Shown here: in pieces, positions 56,556 to 64,000 of the stretch
Numbering within the stretch: position 1 is the stretch's first letter
How the letters are laid out: every line of letters begins with the position of its first letter
From: Oscillospiraceae bacterium
GTDB lineage: Bacteria > Bacillota > Clostridia > Oscillospirales > Acutalibacteraceae
DNA length: 64,000 nt
Reading direction: 5' to 3'
Assembly: GCA_015066405.1 (NCBI GenBank)
Contig: SVOM01000001.1
Location: 1-64,000, forward strand
The notes under the pieces: generated by a model
Told to the model about the DNA's origin: nothing
Database searches by the model: none
What the model saw: the letters and a program-made list of their open reading frames with translations, nothing else
Program-made: the position numbers and the translations under genes

Positions 56556-57878
56556 ATGGCAAAACCGGTTGTTGCCGTTGTAGGACGGCCAAACGTGGGC
56601 AAATCCACGCTTTTTAATAAAATTATCGGAAAACGGCTTTCCATTGTTGATGATACCCCGGGTGTAACACGCGACCGAATTTACGGCGAAGCCGAGTGGG
56701 CAGGCCGCAAATTTATGCTGATAGATACGGGCGGTATCGAGCCGAAAACCGATGATATAATACTTTCAAGTATGCGCGAGCAAGCCAATTTGGCGATAGA
56801 CACCGCAAACGTTATAATTTTTGTAACCGATGTTAAAAGCGGTGTTACCGCATCCGACCAGGATGTTGCCATAATGCTGCAAAAAAGCGGAAAACCCGTA
56901 ATACTTTGTGTTAACAAATGCGATGGCATAGGCGATGTGCCGATGGAGTTTTATGAGTTTTATAATTTAGGTCTTGGCGACCCTGTGGCAGTGTCCTCGG
57001 TGCACGGTCATGGCACGGGAGATTTGCTTGAGCGCGTGTTTGAGTTTTTACCCGAAAACGCGGATGAAGACGATGATGAAGATATAATAAACGTAGCCAT
57101 TATCGGCAAGCCCAATGCGGGTAAATCTTCACTTGTTAATCGCTTATCGGGCGAAGAGCGTTCTATTGTATCAGATATTGCGGGTACTACGCGCGATGCG
57201 ATAGATACTTTTGTTGAAAATAAATTCGGTAAATTTAATTTTATTGATACTGCGGGACTGCGAAGAAAAAGCCGTGTTGAAGATAATATCGAAAAATACA
57301 GCGTTTTGCGTGCCGAAATGGCGATAGAACGAAGCGATGTTTGCGTTATTATGCTTGACGGTGTCGAGGGCTTTACCGAGCAAGACTCAAAGGTTGCAGG
57401 CTTGGCGCTCGAACAAGGCAAAGCGTGTATTATTGCGGTTAATAAATGGGATATTGTGGATAAGGATGGGCACACAATGGATGCCTACCGCAAAAAACTT
57501 ATGAACGATTTTTCCTTTATGCCCTATGCGCCGATAATATTTATCTCGGCAAAAACGGGGCAGAGAATTGACCGCCTTTATGAGCTTATAAAGTATGTAA
57601 ACGAGCAAAACACAATGCGCATTTCAACAGGCAAGCTAAACGATGTTTTAGCCGATTCCACAGCGCGTGTTCAGCCCCCATCGGACAAGGGCAAACGCCT
57701 AAAAATTTATTATATGACTCAGGCATCAACCCGTCCGCCAACATTTGTTTGCTTCTGCAACAAAGCAGAGCTGTTCCATTTTTCATATCAGAGATATTTA
57801 GAAAACCAAATAAGAGCCACCTTCGGACTCGAGGGTACACCTGTAAGATTTGTTATTCGTGAACGAGGAGATAAATAG
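56556..57878 (+). CDS. der: Ribosome-associated double GTPase EngA
   Basis: Two G domains: VVGRPNVGKSTLFNKI and IIGKPNAGKSSLVNRLSGEERSIVSDIAGTTRDAID; C-terminal KH-like. Confidence 0.97.
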   Translation: MAKPVVAVVGRPNVGKSTLFNKIIGKRLSIVDDTPGVTRDRIYGEAEWAGRKFMLIDTGGIEPKTDDIILSSMREQANLAIDTANVIIFVTDVKSGVTASDQDVAIMLQKSGKPVILCVNKCDGIGDVPMEFYEFYNLGLGDPVAVSSVHGHGTGDLLERVFEFLPENADEDDDEDIINVAIIGKPNAGKSSLVNRLSGEERSIVSDIAGTTRDAIDTFVENKFGKFNFIDTAGLRRKSRVEDNIEKYSVLRAEMAIERSDVCVIMLDGVEGFTEQDSKVAGLALEQGKACIIAVNKWDIVDKDGHTMDAYRKKLMNDFSFMPYAPIIFISAKTGQRIDRLYELIKYVNEQNTMRISTGKLNDVLADSTARVQPPSDKGKRLKIYYMTQASTRPPTFVCFCNKAELFHFSYQRYLENQIRATFGLEGTPVRFVIRERGDK

Positions 57879-57880
57879 AG

Positions 57881-58546
57881 ATGAAGTTTATAATAGCAGT
57901 TTTAACAGTGATATCGGCATATTTAATAGGCAGTATTAATTTTGCCGTGATATTCACAAATGCATTTAACCACACCGATATAAGAGATTACGGTAGCGGC
58001 AATGCGGGCACCACCAACGTTTTGCGCGTATCGGGCGTAAAAGCGGGTGCGCTAACATTTGTTGCCGATGCCTTAAAAGGCGCAGTTGCTTGTATTTTAG
58101 GTATGCTTGTTTTTAAATACCTTTTATACACACCCGATATGCCGATTTTCAGTTCCGTGTACGGCAAATTTGCCTGCGCTTTTGCTTGTATGGTTGGACA
58201 TTGCTGGCCGGTATTTTTCCAGTTCCGCGGCGGTAAGGCGGCGGCTACGAGTGTCGGTATATTTGCCGTGTGCTGTCCACCTGCCATTATTTTGGGACTT
58301 GTGGGCTTTGCAATATGTATGTTAACTGCTAAAATGGTGTCCTTGGGCTCACTCGTCGCAACGGTTATAGTTGTTATTGTTACTATTATTTATGCTCATC
58401 TAAGCCTTTTGGGCGATGTTAACCCGTGGGTTATAAGCGCAATAATGCTTGTGTGCGGCTTTATTGTATTCTACCGCCATAAAGATAATTTAGTGCGTAT
58501 CATTAATGGTACCGAAAAGCGTTTTAGCGTAAAAAAGGACAAATAA
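57881..58546 (+). CDS. plsY: Acyl-phosphate:glycerol-3-phosphate acyltransferase
   Basis: AYLIGSINFAVIF; RDYGSGNAGTTNVLR; FRGGKAAATSVG. Confidence 0.95.
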   Translation: MKFIIAVLTVISAYLIGSINFAVIFTNAFNHTDIRDYGSGNAGTTNVLRVSGVKAGALTFVADALKGAVACILGMLVFKYLLYTPDMPIFSSVYGKFACAFACMVGHCWPVFFQFRGGKAAATSVGIFAVCCPPAIILGLVGFAICMLTAKMVSLGSLVATVIVVIVTIIYAHLSLLGDVNPWVISAIMLVCGFIVFYRHKDNLVRIINGTEKRFSVKKDK

Positions 58547-58548
58547 TT

Positions 58549-59529
58549 ATGGCAAGAATAACAGTGCTTGGAGCAGGCGGCTGGGGTATGGCGTTGGCGC
58601 TTTTGTGCCACAATAACGGCCATACTGTAAATATATGGTCGCCCTTTGAAACGGAAGTTGATTTATTAAACGAAAAACGCACCAATGAGCGCCTTTTAAA
58701 AGATATTTATTTGCCCGAAGCTATCGGCGTTACTACCGACCTATCGGTTGCCGAAAACAGCGATATTACCGTTATCGCGGTGCCATCAGTTGCTGTAAGA
58801 CAAACGGCAAGGAAGCTTAAGGCAATAAAAAACATAGGCATTATAGTTAACGTTGCCAAGGGCTTTGAAGAGGGCACTTTACTTTGTTTATCGGATGTAA
58901 TAAAAGAAGAATTACCCGATAAAAAATTGGTTGTACTAACAGGTCCGTCCCACGCCGAAGAGGTAGCAAGAAAATTGCCGACTTCCATTGTTGCGGCATC
59001 CGCCGATTTATCTGCCGCAGAAAAGGTGCAGGAATTAATGTCGGGCAGTAATATGCGTATATACACAAACACCGATGTTATCGGTGCCGAGGTAGGCGGT
59101 GCGCTAAAAAACGTTATCGCCATTTGTGTCGGCTTTTGCAATGGTCTAAAATTTGGCGATAATACAAGAGCGGCGCTCATCACCCGCGGTCTTGCCGAAA
59201 TGACGCGGCTTGGCGTATCAATGGGTGCAAATGCCGAGACTTTTGCAGGGCTTACGGGTATCGGCGATTTGGTGGTTACCTGTATGTCAGAACATAGCCG
59301 AAATAACCGCTTCGGCACACTCGTCGGCGGCGGTATGGATGTAAAAAAAGCGCTCGAAACAGTAGGCACGGTTGAGGGCTACTACGCCGCAAAAAATGCG
59401 CATTTGCTTTGCGAAAAACACTCGGTTGAAATGCCGATTTTGCAAGAGTGCTATAAAGTGCTTTATAAAAACAAGGATGTAAGAGATACCGTAACGTATC
59501 TTATGAACCGCCCACAAAGAGCAGAATAA
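58549..59529 (+). CDS. gpsA: Glycerol-3-phosphate dehydrogenase [NAD(P)+]
   Basis: ITVLGAGGWGMALALL; VLTGPSHAEEVA; GALKNVIAICVGFCNGLKFGDNTRAALITRGL. Confidence 0.96.
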   Translation: MARITVLGAGGWGMALALLCHNNGHTVNIWSPFETEVDLLNEKRTNERLLKDIYLPEAIGVTTDLSVAENSDITVIAVPSVAVRQTARKLKAIKNIGIIVNVAKGFEEGTLLCLSDVIKEELPDKKLVVLTGPSHAEEVARKLPTSIVAASADLSAAEKVQELMSGSNMRIYTNTDVIGAEVGGALKNVIAICVGFCNGLKFGDNTRAALITRGLAEMTRLGVSMGANAETFAGLTGIGDLVVTCMSEHSRNNRFGTLVGGGMDVKKALETVGTVEGYYAAKNAHLLCEKHSVEMPILQECYKVLYKNKDVRDTVTYLMNRPQRAE

Positions 59530-59575
59530 AACAACCCCTTGATAAACGTATGGTTTATCAAGGGGTTGTTTTTAT
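59528..59575. terminator. Bidirectional terminator gpsA / prophage
   Basis: AAAACAACCCCTTGATAAAC...GTTTATCAAGGGGTTGTTTTT. Confidence 0.85.
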
Positions 59576-60243
59576 TTGCTTAAAATGCTTAATATTTTAT
59601 TAAGTATTTTAATTATAATACTGATTTTTGAATCATCAGTTGCAACGATTTGTTCCGTTGCTTTTAGTTTTAAGCCGCCTTTTTTAATAATTACTTCAGT
59701 AAACGCTGTCGATATTTTTTCGGCAAAATCTTCTGTTAAAATAATCGGAGTATCGTTGGTGCTGTCCATAAAGCCGCACTCCATCAAAATTGCGGGCATT
59801 GTGGTCATACGGCATTCGCCGAAATCTGCTTTTGAAAGCGGTGTTACGCGGTTGCCTTTAAGACCTGTATAAGTTACCGCCGCATCATAAAATGCCTTTT
59901 GCCAATCGACAGTTACTTTATCCACAAAAAGATATGTATAAGCCATTATACCGCCGCCACTGCCACCTTTAATACCTGCATTGTGGTGAATAGATAAATA
60001 TAAATCTGCACCGAAAGAGTTAGCAGTTTTAGCCCTTGTAGCAATAGTTTTATCGACCTTGCCTGTGGTATCGTCTGTGCGTATTATTTCGATGCCGTCA
60101 TATTTTTTAAGTTTTTGCTCTATTTTACTGCAAATTCGGCTATTTAATACCCACTCGCGAGTTTCGTTTTTATCGATACTTTTAAGACATCGCTTTCCGG
60201 CCGTATTTATACCATGACCTGCATTTAATGCCAATTTAAACAT
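59572..60243 (-). CDS. N-acetylmuramoyl-L-alanine amidase (endolysin)
   Basis: LALNAGHGINTAGKRC; LYLSIHHNA; ILMECGFMDSTND (Amidase_3). Confidence 0.92.
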   Translation of the reverse strand: MFKLALNAGHGINTAGKRCLKSIDKNETREWVLNSRICSKIEQKLKKYDGIEIIRTDDTTGKVDKTIATRAKTANSFGADLYLSIHHNAGIKGGSGGGIMAYTYLFVDKVTVDWQKAFYDAAVTYTGLKGNRVTPLSKADFGECRMTTMPAILMECGFMDSTNDTPIILTEDFAEKISTAFTEVIIKKGGLKLKATEQIVATDDSKISIIIKILNKILSILSK

Positions 60244-60484
60244 CGTTTTTTTCCTTTCTTAATTCCTGTAAAAAATTTTGTGCCTTTAATGCGTTTTTGC
60301 TAAAACTATTGTTATACCACCAGCCAGCGATGATTACCGCTATTTCGAGTGCGAGTTCAATAAACTGAGCAATCTCATTTTCACTGATATTTAATGGGTT
60401 AAGTCCGAGCTTTTTAAGTATAAGATTTATAATCACTAATAACACCAATGCCGTGCGTAGTATGGTTGATTTTGAAATCTTCAT
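60236..60484 (-). CDS. Phage holin
   Basis: Two TM segments, LGLNPLNISENEIAQFIE...IIAGWWYNNSFSKNALKAQ; adjacent to amidase. Confidence 0.8.
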   Translation of the reverse strand: MKISKSTILRTALVLLVIINLILKKLGLNPLNISENEIAQFIELALEIAVIIAGWWYNNSFSKNALKAQNFLQELRKEKNDV

Positions 60485-60697
60485 CTATATATCCTCCTTT
60501 TCTAACCTTTCGTCAATGCTTTTTATGTGTTCCTCCAATACGGGTATGCGTACTGCAAAATTATTGTGGGCATCCACCTTTTTCTCAAGCTGTTCAAGAC
60601 GGTAATTAGTGAGTTTGCCTGATGTTACGATTCCGCCAAAAGTACCAAGCACCGTACCCAAAAAAGAAATGATAGCGATGATTACTGTGTCGCTCAT
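60485..60697 (-). CDS. Small phage membrane protein (XhlA-like topology)
   Basis: N-terminal TM followed by coiled-coil; position in lysis cassette. Confidence 0.5.
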   Translation of the reverse strand: MSDTVIIAIISFLGTVLGTFGGIVTSGKLTNYRLEQLEKKVDAHNNFAVRIPVLEEHIKSIDERLEKEDI

Positions 60698-60700
60698 TGT

Positions 60701-62467
60701 TTACTCAACTCGTTTCCAGCAGTAAACGGCTATATACGGCGGCATATTGTTGTGCGGTTGGTCACCACCTGTTTTGAAGACTAAGCCCGCTGCAGTTAGT
60801 GTTCCCGCGGAACCAAAACGCCATCCTACTGTGCCAGATCCCAAAACAGCACCATATCCTTTTATGTTATGATTATGCGACGGCATTTCGCTCGTAGTTA
60901 GCGTATGCGTTGCCTCGCCGCCGGTAGTACCCGCGGCATAAGTGGTACCTGCGCACAAAAGGAATGTATCGCTGATGCTTTCCCACCTTCCGCCGAAAAG
61001 TGTTTCGGGGGATGTGGCATTTACGCTCATATAAATGGCACCTAAAGGATAAATTAAATCCAAAATATTTGTGCCGTTTATCTGCAAAGTACCGTTATCG
61101 GCTATAGGCACGCAGTTTATACCCACCATATTATTTCTAATAGATAATTCGGGTCTTGAAGTTCTTAAAAACGCCGTATATGTATAACTGCCAAAGCTAT
61201 CTTCTATTATTATTTCAAAATTGAAGTTTTTGTCTATTGAAAACTCACCTAAAAGCGAATCATACGCGTAATTTTTAAGGGAAGTGTCATTATGAACTAT
61301 ATACGCATCGTCCCCAAAGATTGTTGTATCGCTTGGTTTTGAGCGCCAATAGATTGAGTAGGCGGAATTTACAGCGATTATTTCCGCAACCTCTGCACTA
61401 AATGATAAATATGTATTTGCATATACATCGTTTTCGCGGTTGAGTTTTATGTTATTAATAATCGGCTGAGAATATTGATAACATGTACCCAACGTTGTTT
61501 CCTTTTTATCATCAACAGAAGTAAACTGTCTGCTATCCTCAACCCAACCGTAAATTTTTTCGGCAGAAGGTATATCGGTAACGGTAAATTCATTACTTTC
61601 ACTCGAAAAAATAGTATTGTCTATCTGAATATGGTATTTTTTAATACTCGCATAGTTCTTGGCAGTGGCACCCGTGAAAGTTACTTTAATTTCAGATTTT
61701 GTCAGTATAATATCGGTATCATTTCCTGTAAGTTGTGCAACAGTCGGATTAATTTGCGTGTATGAAATACTCTCGCAAGTGGGATTACTCGCGGTTACAT
61801 TCGCTTTAAAATCTACCGGTTTTTCACCTATTTTTGTACCCGAATTGTATGTTCTTACAAGTATTTTTGATGAAAATGATGGACTGTTGGGGCATTGCCT
61901 ATAAAGCAAATCATCGGTTTGCCACGGATATTCATCGGTAACGCCCGTGGCGATAGTGCTGTAACTGCCATCTGCTAACAATAACAATATATCGTGGGTG
62001 AAATTGTTGCTTACGCGGTTGGTGGTGATAGTTATCTCTTCACCAATATCAAAAGTCGTTTTGCTAAGCGTTGGGTTGCTGGCTCTTGGAATTGTGGGCA
62101 ACGCCACGTTATAATACTGCTCGTTAGTAGAGAAGGCATAGTGGTCTATATATGAGGACAGTTTAAGCGTACAGCTACCATCGGCATTATGCGGTATAGT
62201 TATATCCTTAGTAAACAGTACAGTATAGCTGTTTTGCGTTATTTTTTGAGAATCTGTTACTTTATTCGAATATAATGTGCCTTGTATACGGCAATAACAG
62301 GTACCCGAGCCCGAAGTTGTATAACCCGCATTATTACGCCACGCTTGTACCTTAACGTTCATCGTTGTGGTATTATTTTGTATGCTTTGCGACGTTGTAG
62401 TTACTACTATTCGGTAGTTAACCTTATCATTACTTGTTGTCATTGTTTGGCTTGTGTAGGTTGCCAT
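60701..62467 (-). CDS. Phage tail fibre / baseplate collar protein (DUF859-like)
   Basis: C-terminus LGAIYMSVNATSPETLFGGRWESISDTFLLCAGTTYAAGTTGGEATHTLTTSEMPSHNHNI. Confidence 0.78.
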   Translation of the reverse strand: MATYTSQTMTTSNDKVNYRIVVTTTSQSIQNNTTTMNVKVQAWRNNAGYTTSGSGTCYCRIQGTLYSNKVTDSQKITQNSYTVLFTKDITIPHNADGSCTLKLSSYIDHYAFSTNEQYYNVALPTIPRASNPTLSKTTFDIGEEITITTNRVSNNFTHDILLLLADGSYSTIATGVTDEYPWQTDDLLYRQCPNSPSFSSKILVRTYNSGTKIGEKPVDFKANVTASNPTCESISYTQINPTVAQLTGNDTDIILTKSEIKVTFTGATAKNYASIKKYHIQIDNTIFSSESNEFTVTDIPSAEKIYGWVEDSRQFTSVDDKKETTLGTCYQYSQPIINNIKLNRENDVYANTYLSFSAEVAEIIAVNSAYSIYWRSKPSDTTIFGDDAYIVHNDTSLKNYAYDSLLGEFSIDKNFNFEIIIEDSFGSYTYTAFLRTSRPELSIRNNMVGINCVPIADNGTLQINGTNILDLIYPLGAIYMSVNATSPETLFGGRWESISDTFLLCAGTTYAAGTTGGEATHTLTTSEMPSHNHNIKGYGAVLGSGTVGWRFGSAGTLTAAGLVFKTGGDQPHNNMPPYIAVYCWKRVE

Positions 62468-63999
62468 TAGTTTTCACCCCCTATAAATACAAAATCCACA
62501 CCGTTTTCGAGCTTTATCATCTTAACGGCTCCAACCGTTAAATCATCTTCAATTATGGTTTTTTGTAGCTTTGTACCTTCATTTGATACATTTATTCTTT
62601 CATTATTATTTTCATCAAGAACCTTAAACGCATCGGGCGTCATTTGTGTTTTCATTTTAACATCGGTTTTACCGACAGTAATGCCCGATTCATCAATCAC
62701 AACCGAAGTGGTTACAACCTTTGAAACACCGTTATTTATGGTGTTTTCTATTCCATCGGTTTTGTTTTTTAATTCAGTTTGAGAGCTTTCAAGCTCAACC
62801 GTTTTTGTTATGCAGGCACTGATGGAAGTACTGTTTTGCTCGATAATGCTTTGCAGTGTGTTGTTGCTCTCGCTAATCTCGGTAACCTTTAATAAGGTGC
62901 TGTCTATCGTGCGTTTCAGTTCATTGGTTTTGTTGTTTTTTTGCTTGATGCTTAAATTTAAACTGGTAAGATTATTTGTGTCGATGCTTCCTGTTGCGGA
63001 AAGTGAAACCCTCATTCCGTTTTGAGTTTTATGCATAACAACCGAGTTTATATACTCTCCATCGGGTGTCCTAATACACAAAACATCACTTAACTTAGGT
63101 ACTTTGTCGCAATCAAACATTTCGCACTCAAAGGGCGTATAACTAAATCCCTTAATTTTGTTTAAAATATTCTCTGCTGCCTCGGTGATTATTTCACGAT
63201 TATCTTCGCCGCTGCTTTCTTCGCCCGTACCGATATAAAACAAAGGGTTACCCTCTATGATATACGCATTGTTTTCGGTATTGCCCTCAGATGAGTCATC
63301 AAAAACAATTATGCCTATATCATCCTCGGTTGAGCGTATTTGCAGCTTGTTAATTAAGGGCGTGGCAGATTCTAAGGTTGAGTAACCAATGTAATCAGCA
63401 TTGGTAATTATCTTATCTTCTTCTACTGTACTTTCGGTATCATAGAACTTTAACTCTGCCTTGCCGTCAGTATTTATATATGCAAAGCATCCTGCGGCTT
63501 CGGCTATCCAGTAAAGCAGGTCTCTGCCCTTTATGTCGGTGCCCTCAAAATTCTTGTGAAAAGTAAGCTCCGCGTTTGTGAAATCGGTATTGGCTACAGG
63601 TACACCCACATACCCACAAAGCGCTGTAAACAATTCTCTTAGAGTAAAACTGTCGGCGAGTGTCTCCAAAAATTCATCAACACATTTTTCGAATTTTAAC
63701 ATTCGGTCGTATGCGGTTATTTTCCAACCCACGTTTTTGATGTGTTCGGCGGTATCAACCGTAAAGTAACCCTTTGGGTTCCCCTCATATTTATAAAGAA
63801 ACTCACGCCCCGTAAGGTCGGCTATCTCATTTTCAAGGTCAAGTATGCTGAATTCAACCTTTGCCATACAGCAACTACCAAGGGTTAGCGTATCGCCGCT
63901 GTTTACCGACTGCGATAAAGTTACTCCGCCCTGAATATTTCCATCATTTAGCGAAAAATTATTGCAAACAAAGGAATTTTGGTGTATAATAATATCAGA
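62467..63999 (-). CDS. Phage tail/baseplate structural protein, partial (5' end beyond window)
   Basis: Reading frame stays open upstream of the listed Met at 63867 (SDIIIHQNSFVCNNFSLNDGNIQGGVTLSQSVNSGDTLTLGSCCMAKVEFSILDLE...) to the window edge. Confidence 0.75.
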   Translation of the reverse strand, partial: SDIIIHQNSFVCNNFSLNDGNIQGGVTLSQSVNSGDTLTLGSCCMAKVEFSILDLENEIADLTGREFLYKYEGNPKGYFTVDTAEHIKNVGWKITAYDRMLKFEKCVDEFLETLADSFTLRELFTALCGYVGVPVANTDFTNAELTFHKNFEGTDIKGRDLLYWIAEAAGCFAYINTDGKAELKFYDTESTVEEDKIITNADYIGYSTLESATPLINKLQIRSTEDDIGIIVFDDSSEGNTENNAYIIEGNPLFYIGTGEESSGEDNREIITEAAENILNKIKGFSYTPFECEMFDCDKVPKLSDVLCIRTPDGEYINSVVMHKTQNGMRVSLSATGSIDTNNLTSLNLSIKQKNNKTNELKRTIDSTLLKVTEISESNNTLQSIIEQNSTSISACITKTVELESSQTELKNKTDGIENTINNGVSKVVTTSVVIDESGITVGKTDVKMKTQMTPDAFKVLDENNNERINVSNEGTKLQKTIIEDDLTVGAVKMIKLENGVDFVFIGGEN

Positions 64000-64000
64000 C

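Larger units (their letters stand above)
59572..64000 (-). mobile_element. Prophage segment (lysis and tail-tip end), continues past right edge
   Basis: Consecutive minus-strand genes: amidase, holin, small membrane protein, tail-fibre/collar protein, large tail protein. Confidence 0.85.

Noticed and set aside
60701-62467. Diversity-generating retroelement target in the tail fibre
   Set aside because: No reverse transcriptase, template repeat or adenine-biased variable region visible in the window.

Overview
The window looks like a Clostridia/Oscillospiraceae-like Firmicutes chromosome segment (cotJABC spore-coat genes, HndABCD-type hydrogenase, PyrR-type attenuation). It is dense with housekeeping genes. 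Left to right: end of a Y-family DNA polymerase; a GT8-PlsC fusion with a CrtO-like acyltransferase; an RluA-type pseudouridine synthase; radC; cotJABC; trkAH; a membrane-anchored NlpC/P60-like protein; a 10-gene [FeFe]-hydrogenase operon in which a six-gene DRTGG/ATPase/sensory-hydrogenase/PHP cassette separates hndA from hndBCD; a short ComEC; a PRTase; HIT; alaS; NhaC; a TtcA-like protein; an XRE regulator; an unusual hairpin array beside tRNA-Leu(UAA); a purECFMN-purO-purV(H)-purDL operon with a ZTP (pfl) riboswitch leader; a pyrC-carB-pyrKDF-(insert)-pyrEBI operon with a PyrR-like attenuator leader; putP; a YtrA-like GntR/ABC operon; yceD-rpmF-DUF512-der-plsY-gpsA; and the lysis/tail end of a prophage running off the right edge. 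The strongest candidate for something undescribed is the 4+4 symmetric AGTGATATT/AATATCACT hairpin array at 27719-27891. The hydrogenase regulatory cassette and the DUF559/palindromic-repeat insertion in the pyr operon follow. All product calls come from reading protein motifs by eye; no database search was run.
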